NCBI GenBank assembly: GCA_038213005.1
Contig: JBBQTU010000098.1
Coordinates: 1-14,536, forward strand
Reading direction: 5' to 3'
From: JBBQTU01 sp038213005
GTDB lineage: Bacteria; Planctomycetota; Phycisphaerae; Tepidisphaerales; Tepidisphaeraceae
Length of the DNA stretch: 14,536 nucleotides
Shown: piece after piece, positions 5,979 through 14,192 of the stretch
How the letters are laid out: every line of letters starts with the position of its first letter
Numbering within the stretch: the stretch's first letter is position 1
Program-made: the position numbers and the translations under genes
The notes under the pieces: generated by a model
Told to the model about the DNA's origin: nothing
What the model saw: only the letters and a program-made list of their open reading frames with translations
Database searches by the model: none

Positions 5979-6281
5979 TTACCGTCCTCGTACTGGCATT
6001 CCGGCTGTTTCCACCATCGTTCGCCGGGAAGGTCGGCCCCGCTCACGCATCGCTGATTCCAATTCTAACTCGCGAACCGTGTCGTCGCGCCACTGGTCTT
6101 CGCCAAATGGACAGCCTCGGCTCACGCTTCTTCGCAATGCTTCCAGTTCTCCTGCCGTCTGCCGCTCATTCACAAAAGCGGCATAATCCTCATCCTTGAG
6201 AAACAAGGCCTGCCGCCCGACGCCACGGTTGATGGCGTGGTAAATCAGCCCGCCAGGCGCTTTGCGTGCCGTGCGACTCAG
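5979..6281 (-). pseudogene. REP-associated tyrosine transposase (RAYT, IS200-like) with large internal deletion
   Basis: RAYTs are HUH-Y1 transposases thought to move REP elements. The minus strand reads SRTARKAPGGLIYHAINRGV, then GRQALFLKDEDYAAFV, which is the RAYT N-terminus. It passes directly into NERQTAGELEALRRSVSRGC, then PFGEDQW and RERGRP, which is the RAYT C-terminus. About 150 central residues, including the HUH (HWH) motif and the catalytic tyrosine, are missing, although the frame stays open for 100 codons. No ATG is present: the natural start position reads CTG (6281-6279), preceded by an in-frame TAG at 6287-6285. It ends 10 bases from the 3' end of the group II intron. It is non-functional as a transposase. 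Confidence 0.8.
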
Positions 6282-6403
6282 GCACTACAAGCTATTGCTT
6301 TCGCAAGTTGCCGTCAATGTCGCTCAAATGGAATGGGAATTACGCGTCTTCTTGTCTTCCCTCGCTTTTCTTTCGGAAAAACCGCGCATGTCTAAGATTT
6401 GAC

Positions 6404-6432
6404 TTGACCCGTCCATACCCCTATTTTATACT
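6404..6432 (+). promoter_or_regulatory. Possible sigma-70-type promoter ahead of the GH78 operon
   Basis: TTGACC (6404-6409, 5 of 6) and TATACT (6427-6432, 5 of 6) with a 17-base spacer. It would give a leader of about 425 bases before the GH78 start. It is the best promoter-like match I found in the 6282-6863 gap. Confidence 0.4.
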
Positions 6433-6863
6433 TCCATCTATAGGCCGCCGCGCTAGGCGTGCGCGCTGACCATGGTGCTCTTTGGCAAGTGAATATCCCC
6501 ATCCATCGGCCGACGGCTGCGTCAGCCATGTCCGAAATAGCCCTCTAATGTAAATGCCTAACAGAAGTGATTCCAATCCGGGCCGTACTCCTCCTCTTTC
6601 AGCTTTCAGCTTTTTGGCGTTTCGGCCCGTCCATTGCCTCGAATGTCGAGCTTCCGGCCTCACGCGCCGAAACTTGCGCATCTGACCCCTCAATCGGCGC
6701 GCAACTCCTTATGGCATCAGGCCCCGCGATACCCCCCACCCCCTCCTTCGAAAACCTGCGCACCTGCCCTGAGCAGCGCGGCGGGGATCGGTCTTGCGGA
6801 CTGCTGGCGGGCGGGGAAGATACACGGGGCAGTGTCTGAACTCCCCTCTTGCCGGTTGCTGAA
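6433..6863 (+). other. Long gap or leader before the GH78 gene; no gene seen
   Basis: No convincing protein or RNA gene. It contains a hairpin GGCTG-CGT-CAGCC (6515-6527) and a direct repeat TTTCAGC-TTTCAGC followed by a T-run (6597-6615). If the promoter at 6404-6432 is used, this is a long 5' leader. Confidence 0.3.
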
Positions 6864-9308
6864 ATGATGAAACAAAACGCCGCTGTCGTGCTGCATGAAC
6901 AGATCCGATCTGCCCCGGTCCAAGGGTGGTGGGTCTGGGATCGGGCGGGGGATCGGCCGGCGGAGATGGTGACGTGTTTCTTCCGCAGGGCGTTTGACCG
7001 CGCTGCGGTTGGGGAACGGCCGGTGTTGCGGATCTCGGCCGATGGGCGATACCGCGCGTTTCTGAATGGGCGGCTGATCAGTCGCGGGCCGGCGCGAGGC
7101 ACGCCGGAGCACTATCACTTTGAGACCGTGGACCTGGAACCATTGCTGCAGGATGGGGCGAACATCCTGGCGGTGGAGGTGCGATGGTATGGGCAGTATG
7201 CGCCGGCGTCCGAGGCGCATCTCCGGCCGGGGGTGTGGGTGAATGTGCGCGATGAAGCGGGCCAGCTTCGCCTGGCGACCGATCCGGCGTGGAAGGTATT
7301 GCGCAGCGGCGGACATGCGCCGCACCCGCTGACGGCGCAGTCGCTGACGTATTACATTCCGCCGGGCTGCCCGGATCTGAGTGAGGGGTTCACGCACGCG
7401 ATCGACCGGATGTGCTATACCGTGGTGGACCCTTGCGAGGATGTGGACCTGGGCAAGGTGCCCCAGGGGTGGCAGGAGGCCGGGTTCTGCGATGATTCGT
7501 GGATGGCGGCGGTGCGGGTCGAGACGGCCTATGGGCGATATGACCCGACCACGCGAACGGGCAACGGTGTCGAGCTGATTCCGCGGCAGATTCCGGCGAT
7601 GGAGGAACTGCCCGTGCGGCCGGCGCGGGTCGTGGATGCCGGGCTGATGATTCTCTCCAAATCGCCTCAGGAGTCGCGGCAGTTGCAGGGGCAACTGCGG
7701 CCGGCGTCGGCGGGAGATCGGCTGTGGAAGTGGGATGGGGCAGGCAGCATCAGCGTGGATGGCACTGGCACGGATTACGTGGTGCTGGACATGGGCAGGA
7801 TCATCACGGGGCATCCGAAGCTGGCGATCGATGCCCCGGCCGGGACCGTGGTGGAATTTCGATATAGCGAGGCGCTGAGCCGGGGGTTTCAGAAGGCCGT
7901 GCGCGATGATGCGAGCGCCGGCACGGTGGAAGGTTATTGCGATACCTTCACCTGCCGCCAGGGGCACAACATCATCGAGTCCTTCGTCTGGCGGGCGTTT
8001 CGGTTCCTCCGGCTGGCGATCCATCATCCGCAGGGCGCTGCCCACGTTCAGCGGCTGGATGTGACGCTGACGGCGTATCCGTTTGTACAGAAAGCGACGT
8101 TTGAGTCGTCCGACCCGCTGCACAAGCAGCTTTGGGATGTGAGCTGGTGGACGGCGCGCATGTGCGCCCACGAGACGTATGAAGACTGTCCCTATTACGA
8201 GCAGTTGCAGTATGTGGGCGATACGCGGTTGCAGGCGCTGGTGTCGTACATGGTGGCCGGTGATTTCCGCCTGGCGCGGCAGGCCTTGCGGCAGTGGAAC
8301 CAAAGCCGGCGAGCCGATGGCATGAACTCCAGCCGGGCGCCGGGGTCATTTCCGCATGTGATGACTCCGTTCTCGCTGATCTGGATTCAGTTTCTGGAGG
8401 ATTTCTACCGGTATAGCGGCGACGTTGAACTGGTGCGCGAACTGATGGACGGCGTCGCCAGCGCCTTGCGATGGTTTGAGCAGTTCGATCAGGATGGACT
8501 GCTGGTGAAGGTGCCGTACTGGATCTTCACCGACTGGTCGATCCCATCGGACAAGCGGCGGACGGCCGGCTCGGAAGGCGAAATGAATCTGCGCCGGGTG
8601 GGGGCGCTGCAGTCGGCATCGCGCCTGGCGGCGGCGATCGGCGAGAAGGCGCTGGCGAGGCAGTACGCGGCTCAGGCCCGGCGGGCGGCCGATGCCTGCA
8701 AGCGGCATCTCTGGTCGGCCCAGGCGGGGCTGTTCTGTGATGGCGCCGATGGGGAGCTGATCTCTGAGCATGTCAGCCTGCTGGCGATTCTCTATGACCT
8801 GGTGGGCAAGCGCGAAGGGGCGAAGGTATTGCGACGGCTGGAGAGTCGTGATGACCTGTGCCGCACGACGATCTACTACAGCTATTACAAGTTCCGCGCG
8901 TACCAGAAGCTGGGTCGATACGCCGATGCGTATAAAGCCTCGCTGCACCACTGGACGGACATGCTGGCGCTACACGCCACGACATGGTTTGAAATGCCCG
9001 AGCCGACCCGCAGCGACTGTCACGGCTGGGGCGCGTGGATCATGTGTGACCTGCTGACGGTCGTGCTGGGGATCGAGCCGCAAGAGGCGGGCTTTGCCTC
9101 GGTGCGCATCACGCCGCAGGTGATGGACCTGGACTGGGCGCGCGGGAGCCTGCCGACCGTGCGCGGCGAGATCCGAGTCGCCTGGCGTCGGCGCGACGGA
9201 CGTGTGGCGTATGAGATCGAGTTGCCCCCGGAGGTGCGCGGCACGCTGGTGACACCCGACGGGCATGTGCATGTGCTGAATCCCGGCGAGTCGCGCATCG
9301 AGGCGTGA
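6864..9308 (+). CDS. GH78-family alpha-L-rhamnosidase
   Basis: This 814-aa inverting glycosidase should release L-rhamnose from glycosides or polysaccharides. Residues about 25-150 form a beta-sandwich lectin-like domain (RISADGRYRAFLNGRLISRG, then LEPLLQDGANILAVEV). A further beta domain runs to about 400, and the (alpha/alpha)6 catalytic barrel covers about 405-740. Catalytic-region motifs are YEDCPYYEQLQYVGDTR (439-455; E446 the likely general acid), PYWIFTDW (551-558) and TTWFEMPEPTRSDCHGWGAW (706-725; E710 the likely general base). The C-terminal beta domain begins at VRITPQVMDLDWARGS, typical of GH78. No signal peptide or lipobox is visible at either candidate start, so an intracellular enzyme is likely. 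ATG 6864 or 6867 are the candidate starts; neither has a strong ribosome binding site. First gene of the 6864-13949 run. Confidence 0.88.
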   Translation: MMKQNAAVVLHEQIRSAPVQGWWVWDRAGDRPAEMVTCFFRRAFDRAAVGERPVLRISADGRYRAFLNGRLISRGPARGTPEHYHFETVDLEPLLQDGANILAVEVRWYGQYAPASEAHLRPGVWVNVRDEAGQLRLATDPAWKVLRSGGHAPHPLTAQSLTYYIPPGCPDLSEGFTHAIDRMCYTVVDPCEDVDLGKVPQGWQEAGFCDDSWMAAVRVETAYGRYDPTTRTGNGVELIPRQIPAMEELPVRPARVVDAGLMILSKSPQESRQLQGQLRPASAGDRLWKWDGAGSISVDGTGTDYVVLDMGRIITGHPKLAIDAPAGTVVEFRYSEALSRGFQKAVRDDASAGTVEGYCDTFTCRQGHNIIESFVWRAFRFLRLAIHHPQGAAHVQRLDVTLTAYPFVQKATFESSDPLHKQLWDVSWWTARMCAHETYEDCPYYEQLQYVGDTRLQALVSYMVAGDFRLARQALRQWNQSRRADGMNSSRAPGSFPHVMTPFSLIWIQFLEDFYRYSGDVELVRELMDGVASALRWFEQFDQDGLLVKVPYWIFTDWSIPSDKRRTAGSEGEMNLRRVGALQSASRLAAAIGEKALARQYAAQARRAADACKRHLWSAQAGLFCDGADGELISEHVSLLAILYDLVGKREGAKVLRRLESRDDLCRTTIYYSYYKFRAYQKLGRYADAYKASLHHWTDMLALHATTWFEMPEPTRSDCHGWGAWIMCDLLTVVLGIEPQEAGFASVRITPQVMDLDWARGSLPTVRGEIRVAWRRRDGRVAYEIELPPEVRGTLVTPDGHVHVLNPGESRIEA

Positions 9309-9401
9309 TCGCGCCGCGGCAGAATCGCCTTTGACCTTTCTGGTTCGTTGAAATCGGCCCGGGCAATGGCGTTTGGCGGGGTCTGGCGGTACAACGTTTT
9401 A

Positions 9402-9647
9402 ATGGCAAGCACCCAAGAAGAGCTCAAGATGGCTTGGAAGAAGTTTCGTAAACGGATTAACGCAAGTCAGCTTGAGGAGGATTCCCGGCTGGGGCGCGGG
9501 CCGATCGGGTCGCCCAAGAGCAAGATCGTCTCCATCCAGCCGCCGCCGGGATTCGGGCGGGCGATCTGGGATGAACTAGCCGAGCTGGGGTTCCTGAAGT
9601 ACGACGGCGACGGGTTCTACCAGTTGACCGACAAGAAGTGGGGCTGA
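9402..9647 (+). CDS. Conserved-looking small protein of unknown function
   Basis: An 81-aa protein with a basic N-terminal part (AWKKFRKRINASQLEEDSRL, then GRGPIGSPKSKI) and a C-terminal part resembling a small winged-helix or wing-like fold (AIWDELAELGFLKYDGDGFY, then QLTDKKWG). No membrane segment or signal peptide. I do not recognise a named family. The reading frame has coding character to its end, and it sits between the GH78 gene (93 bases upstream) and the nucleotidyltransferase gene (81 bases downstream). The start is uncertain: ATG 9402 is chosen, ATG 9366 is possible, and ATG 9429 has a better purine-rich stretch in front of it. Confidence 0.6.
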   Translation: MASTQEELKMAWKKFRKRINASQLEEDSRLGRGPIGSPKSKIVSIQPPPGFGRAIWDELAELGFLKYDGDGFYQLTDKKWG

Positions 9648-9728
9648 GACAGGCGCGCGAGCTGTGGAATCTGCTGCGACGCGTTCTGGGTTATTGTTTC
9701 GCGGGTGAGTTCCCGGCAGAATTGCGCT

Positions 9729-10580
9729 ATGACCATTACCAAAGCAGTGATCACCGCGGCCCATCCGCGTCAACGGACTCTTCCGCTTCAGACGCTGGTG
9801 GACCGCGATGGGGTGACCAAGTCGGCGTTGCAGATCGTGATCGAGGAAGCCGTGTCGGCCGGGGTTGACGAGATCGCGGTGGTGGTGTGTCCGGGCGATC
9901 AGCAATCCTACGCGCGAGCGGCGGGGCCTGAGGCCGGGCGACTGGTCTTCATCGAGCAGAAGGATCCTCGCGGCTATGGGCATGCCCTGTGGTGCGCCCG
10001 GAGCTTCACGGCCAGCGAGGCGTTCTTGCACCTGATCAGCGATCACCTGTACCTGTCGACCGATCGTCAGCAGCGGTGCGCTGCGCAACTGGTGAAGATG
10101 GCGGTGCAGGAGAAGTGCTCGGTGTCGGCAGTGCAGGCCACCCGCGAGGCGCAGTTGCCCTATTTCGGAACCGTCGGCGGCAACCGCGTGCCGCGCGTCA
10201 ATAATCTCTATGAGGTCGAGGTTGTCATCGAAAAGCCCACGCCCACGCAGGCGGAGCAGTCGCTGATGATCCCCGGTCTGCGGGCGGGGAATTACCTGTG
10301 CCTCTTTGGTATCCACGTGCTGACGCCTGGGGTCATGACGCTGCTGGATGAGCTGGTCACCGACGCGAGCAGCACGAACATCCAGCTCTCCGATGCCCTG
10401 AATCGTCTGACGGCCCGCGAGCGATACCTGGCGATGGAGATCGGCGGCCAGCGCTATGACATCGGCGTGCGCTACGGCCTGCTGATGGCGCAGTTGGCGC
10501 TGTCGCTGGATGGCAAAGACCGCGATGAGATCCTCAGCCAGCTCGTCGAGCTGCTGGCAACCCGTCCGCAGCGCGCCTGA
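9729..10580 (+). CDS. GalU-like sugar-1-phosphate nucleotidyltransferase, atypical signature loop
   Basis: This 283-aa cytoplasmic NTP-transferase should join a sugar 1-phosphate to an NTP, giving a nucleotide sugar and pyrophosphate. Family features are VITAAHPRQRTLP (7-19) in place of the GalU AAGxGTRxLP loop, LQIVIEEAVSAGVDEIAVVV (34-53), QKDPRGYGHAL (77-87), LISDHLYL (102-109, D105 the likely metal ligand), VVIEKPTP (165-172) and GGQRYDIGVRYGLLMA (239-254). The loop keeps R16 and LP but lacks the glycines, and the PKEMLP lysine segment reads VDRDGVTKSALQ, so this is a distinct subfamily. ATG 9729 places the homology at the N-terminus; an upstream GTG (9705) would add 8 unlikely residues. 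It is 51 bases from the pyrophosphorylase fusion, so the two enzymes probably work together. Confidence 0.8.
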   Translation: MTITKAVITAAHPRQRTLPLQTLVDRDGVTKSALQIVIEEAVSAGVDEIAVVVCPGDQQSYARAAGPEAGRLVFIEQKDPRGYGHALWCARSFTASEAFLHLISDHLYLSTDRQQRCAAQLVKMAVQEKCSVSAVQATREAQLPYFGTVGGNRVPRVNNLYEVEVVIEKPTPTQAEQSLMIPGLRAGNYLCLFGIHVLTPGVMTLLDELVTDASSTNIQLSDALNRLTARERYLAMEIGGQRYDIGVRYGLLMAQLALSLDGKDRDEILSQLVELLATRPQRA

Positions 10581-10631
10581 TGCGCCCAAGGTCCGCAGCA
10601 CCGTGAGACACCCAGAATAAGAAGAAGCCAG

Positions 10632-13600
10632 ATGAAACTCGACCTGCTTGAGATCATTGTCAGCGACGACCCCGAGATTCGTAACCAGTCACTGGAGGTC
10701 CTCTGTCGGGATGCTTCAGCGCAGACGCTGCTGGAGTGGGTCGCGCAGCTCGACGCGTTCCGCCGCACGTGCGATAACCTCTACCAGCGAGTTCGCGCGC
10801 TGTTTTTCCTTTACGCCATCTATCGTTATCACCTGCCGCCGAAGCTGCAGCAGTCGGCCGGGCTGGTGCCGTTTGACGGTTACGGCCGGCTGCTGTCGCG
10901 GCGGTTTGAGGAGGCGATCGACGACTTCCTGGTGGTGCAAAAGCAGCAGGGTGCCAGCGACGCCATCGCGTCGGCGCTGGCGGCGGCGTACAAGGAACTG
11001 GCCTTCCAGACGCTGGCCAACCAGGTGCGTCGCAGCGTGCGCTCGGTCAAGGGCAACCAGTGGATGTTCCGCATGGGTCACCCGGCCGACCATCCGCTGC
11101 GCCTGCGCAGTGAGCTGCTGCAACGGACCAGCGACGGGCTGTATCCGATCCTGGTGGAGAAGACGCCGGTGCGGATGGATCTGTCGCACTCGGCGTGGAG
11201 CGACATCTTTTTCCTGGGCATGGATTTCCCCGAAGGCGCACGGGTGCTGAATGTCTCGATCGACCTGGCGGTGCACGGGCGCGACAAAGCGCCCCGCCCG
11301 CCGGTGGAGGCGTATCTGCGCGTGATTGATGAGCCGATCCTGCGGCTGATCAGCGTGGATCTGAACGCCAAGGCCGAGATCACGACGCTTTCGGACGTGT
11401 TTGATTTTGCCCGTGACTATCTTGGGCTGCTCAAGGCGGCGGTGATCGCGTCGGGGATCATTCCGCCGGGCCTCGAGGGGTCGGGGCTGGAACTGTCGGA
11501 CCTGCTCTCTCGCGTGGTGGCCCCGGGCCACGGGCTGGAGATCGTCTCGTCGGTCAACAACATTCCCAAGGGTTCGCGCCTCGCGGTCTCGACCAACCTG
11601 CTCGGGGCGCTGATATCCGTGTGCATGCGGGCGACCGGACAGGCGCGGAACCTGACGGGGATGCTGGATGAGAACGAGCGGCGGCTGGTGCTGGCGCGGG
11701 CGATCCTGGGCGAGTGGCTGGGCGGCTCGGGCGGCGGCTGGCAGGATTCCGGCGGTGTCTGGCCGGGCATGAAGCTGATCGAAGGCACGCTGGCGGCCGA
11801 AGGCGATGCCGAGTTTGGCATCTCGCGCGGCCGACTGCTGCCCAAGCATCGCATCCTCGATGAGACCGATGCGTCGGCCGACACGCGGCGCAAGCTTGAA
11901 GAGAGCCTGGTACTGGTCCACGGCGGCATGGCGCAGAACGTCGGGCCGATCCTGGAGATGGTGACCGAGCGATATCTCCTCCGCTCGCAGAAGGAATGGG
12001 AAGGCCGCAAGGAGGCGATGGGCATCCTGGACCAGGTGCTGGACCTGCTCAAGAAGGGCGACGTGAAGGGGCTGGGCGATGCCACGACCCGCAACTTCTC
12101 CCGGCCGCTGCAGACGATCATTCCGTGGGCGACCAACTACTACACCGAGACGCTGATCCGCCGTACGCGGGAGCAATTCGGCGACGAATTCTGGGGTTTC
12201 TGGATGCTGGGCGGCATGTCCGGCGGCGGCATGGGCTTCATCTTCGCGCCGCAGCGCAAGGCCGAGGCCCAGGATTTCCTGCAGCAGCTCATGAGCCAGA
12301 CCCGCAAAGAGCTCCAGCATGCGCTGCCGTTTGCCATGGAGCCCGTGGTCTACGACTTTGCGATCAACAACCGCGGCACCTACGCCGAGCTGTTCGCGGG
12401 CGACTCGGCCATTCTGCCGGCCAACTACTATGGCATGATGGTGCCGCAGTGGCTGCGCACGGAGACTCGGCTGCAGACGCCCACGCGGCGCGCCGAGCTG
12501 GATCACTTTGCCGGCGCCGCACGCACGCGGGCGGAGCTTTCGGGCATGGTCGAGATGATCTTCGACCGCATGTTGCCGCGACAGGCGAATCGCGAAGGCA
12601 CGGGCAAGAGCCTGCACACGCTGCTGGACGAGAATGGGTTTGACCGCGAGCAGCACGAACGAATCCGCACGGACCTGCGCAACGCCCGCATCGGCCTGGC
12701 GCAGAACCGACTGCCGGCCAACACCGTGATCACCGACGTCGCCGACAGCGATGTCATCGACGCCGGCGGGGTCGTGGAAGAGCGCATCGTGGCGCTGGGC
12801 CGCAAGGCCCTGGCCGATGGGCAGGTGGGGGTGGTTTCGCTGGCAGCCGGGGCGGGCTCGCGCTGGACGCAGGGCGCTGGGGTCTGCAAGGCCTTGCACC
12901 CGTTCTGCAAGCTGGGCGGGAAGCACCGCACGTTTATCGAGGCGCACCTGGCCAAGACGCGCAAGGTCGGCCGCGACGTGGGCTGCATGCCCGTCCAGAT
13001 ATTCAGCACCAGCTATCTCACACACAAGCCGATCGAGAGTTTCCTCGAGGCGGCCGGGCGGTATGGGTTTGACGGCGAACTGCTCCTCTCGCCCGGCAAG
13101 TCGGTCGGGCTGCGCATGGTGCCGATGGTGCGCGACCTGCGTTTTGCGTGGGAAGAGATGCCGCAGAAGATGCTGGATGAGCAGCAGCAGAAGATGCGGG
13201 AGAGCTTGCACGCGGCGCTGATCAACTGGGCGAGATCGGCCGGCGAAGGCGCGGATTATACTGACAACCTCCCCAGCCAGTGCCTGCATCCGGTTGGGCA
13301 CTGGTATGAGATCGCCAACCTGCTGCGCAACGGCGTGCTGAGGGATCTGCTGAAGCGCCGGCCGCAGATGAAGTACCTGATGCTGCACAACATCGACACC
13401 GTGGGCGCGAACCTTGATGCGGGGATGCTGGGACATCACATCGCGTCGGGCTCGTGCCTGTCGTTTGAGGTGATCAGCCGGCGCGTGGAAGACCGCGGCG
13501 GCGGGCTGGCGAGGATCAATGGCCGGCCACGCCTGCTGGAAGGCCTGGCGATGCCTCACGAGCAGGATGAGTTTGCCCTGCGGTACTACAACACGATGAC

Positions 13601-13949
13601 GACGTGGATCAACCTGGACCTGCTCCTGGGGTTGTTCGGGCTGTCGCGGATGGATCTGGCGGATGAGGCCAAGGTGCTGGAAGGAATCCGAGCGGTCGCC
13701 GCGAAAATGCCGACGTACATCACGCTCAAGGACGTCAAGAAGCGCTGGGGTCATGGGCAGGAGGATGTCTTCCCCGTGGCGCAGTTTGAGAAGCTCTGGT
13801 CGGACATGACGGCGATCCCCGATGCGACCTGCTCGTTTATCGTCGTCCCGCGCAACCGCGGGCAGCAGCTCAAGGAACAGGCACAACTGGACGGCTGGGT
13901 GCGGGATGGTTCGGCGGCGTATGTCGAAAACCTCTGCGCGTGGGAGTGA
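10632..13949 (+). CDS. Fusion of fucokinase-like GHMP sugar kinase and UDPGP-type pyrophosphorylase
   Basis: A 1105-aa cytoplasmic protein with three regions. Residues 1-140 are helical and unassigned. Residues about 175-560 are a GHMP kinase of the fucokinase type: EKTPVRMDLSHSAWSD (176-191, substrate strand), VNNIPKGSRLAVSTNLLGAL (308-327, ATP loop, degenerate against PxGxGLGTSS), GGSGGGWQDSGGVWPG (364-379; fucokinases have TGGGWQDQ) and LGGMSGGGMGFIF (526-538, C-terminal glycine motif). Residues about 700-1080 are a UDPGP-family nucleotidyltransferase: SLAAGAGSRWTQGAGVCKAL (736-755), FSTSYLTHKPIESFLE (791-806), HPVGHWYEIANLL (886-898), YLMLHNIDTVGANLD (915-929, metal-binding DN-like site) and YYNTMTTWINLDLL (985-998). 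The likely role is sugar to sugar-1-phosphate to nucleotide sugar. The kinase precedes the transferase, the reverse of Bacteroides Fkp. The purine-rich AGAAGAAG upstream supports ATG 10632. Confidence 0.8.
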   Translation: MKLDLLEIIVSDDPEIRNQSLEVLCRDASAQTLLEWVAQLDAFRRTCDNLYQRVRALFFLYAIYRYHLPPKLQQSAGLVPFDGYGRLLSRRFEEAIDDFLVVQKQQGASDAIASALAAAYKELAFQTLANQVRRSVRSVKGNQWMFRMGHPADHPLRLRSELLQRTSDGLYPILVEKTPVRMDLSHSAWSDIFFLGMDFPEGARVLNVSIDLAVHGRDKAPRPPVEAYLRVIDEPILRLISVDLNAKAEITTLSDVFDFARDYLGLLKAAVIASGIIPPGLEGSGLELSDLLSRVVAPGHGLEIVSSVNNIPKGSRLAVSTNLLGALISVCMRATGQARNLTGMLDENERRLVLARAILGEWLGGSGGGWQDSGGVWPGMKLIEGTLAAEGDAEFGISRGRLLPKHRILDETDASADTRRKLEESLVLVHGGMAQNVGPILEMVTERYLLRSQKEWEGRKEAMGILDQVLDLLKKGDVKGLGDATTRNFSRPLQTIIPWATNYYTETLIRRTREQFGDEFWGFWMLGGMSGGGMGFIFAPQRKAEAQDFLQQLMSQTRKELQHALPFAMEPVVYDFAINNRGTYAELFAGDSAILPANYYGMMVPQWLRTETRLQTPTRRAELDHFAGAARTRAELSGMVEMIFDRMLPRQANREGTGKSLHTLLDENGFDREQHERIRTDLRNARIGLAQNRLPANTVITDVADSDVIDAGGVVEERIVALGRKALADGQVGVVSLAAGAGSRWTQGAGVCKALHPFCKLGGKHRTFIEAHLAKTRKVGRDVGCMPVQIFSTSYLTHKPIESFLEAAGRYGFDGELLLSPGKSVGLRMVPMVRDLRFAWEEMPQKMLDEQQQKMRESLHAALINWARSAGEGADYTDNLPSQCLHPVGHWYEIANLLRNGVLRDLLKRRPQMKYLMLHNIDTVGANLDAGMLGHHIASGSCLSFEVISRRVEDRGGGLARINGRPRLLEGLAMPHEQDEFALRYYNTMTTWINLDLLLGLFGLSRMDLADEAKVLEGIRAVAAKMPTYITLKDVKKRWGHGQEDVFPVAQFEKLWSDMTAIPDATCSFIVVPRNRGQQLKEQAQLDGWVRDGSAAYVENLCAWE

Positions 13950-13954
13950 TTTAA

Positions 13955-14192
13955 TTCGAGCGGTGGCGTCCCCATAGGCGGACGCCGTCACTACGCCGTC
14001 AGGCAACTGCCGCATCCAGCGCCATCATTTGGGATACGCTCTGACAAGAATGGCTATCTGCTCATCGAAGCGCCAACAGGGTCGGGCAAGACACTGATGG
14101 CCGGCCATATTGTCGAGCGGATGAGCAAAGACGATCAAGTGGTATGGCTCTGGTTTGCGCCGTTCAAGGGAGTCGTGGACCAGACGGCCGCC
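13955..14192 (+). pseudogene. Helicase N-terminal fragment with Walker A, frameshifted and cut short
   Basis: This is the start of a superfamily 2 (DEAD/DEAH, restriction-type) helicase. The first frame from 13955 gives LRRQATAASSAIIWDTL and hits a TGA at 14042. A different frame then gives SDKNGYLLIEAPTGSGKTLM, with Walker A APTGSGKT at 14070-14093, followed by VVWLWFAPFKGVVDQT to 14186. The sequence ACGCTCTGAC would be restored to one frame by two extra bases (CT added to CTCT, giving DTL-SDKNG). No start codon is visible, and a TAA precedes the first codon. Homology stops near 14190, where the rest of the helicase appears on the other strand. Either broken DNA or an assembly artefact. Confidence 0.65.

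Noticed and set aside
5413..6046. Several open frames of 60-150 codons inside the group II intron
   Set aside because: None resembles a reverse transcriptase, maturase or other protein. The sequence is better explained as structured intron RNA.
6717..8303. A 528-codon minus-strand frame opposite the GH78 gene
   Set aside because: Arginine- and proline-rich composition, no domains, and fully opposite a well-supported GH78 gene.
10716..14015. A 1099-codon open frame on the minus strand opposite the kinase-pyrophosphorylase fusion
   Set aside because: It is rich in R, Q, H and A with no family motifs, which is typical of antisense frames in high-GC coding DNA. The plus-strand gene has clear motifs throughout.
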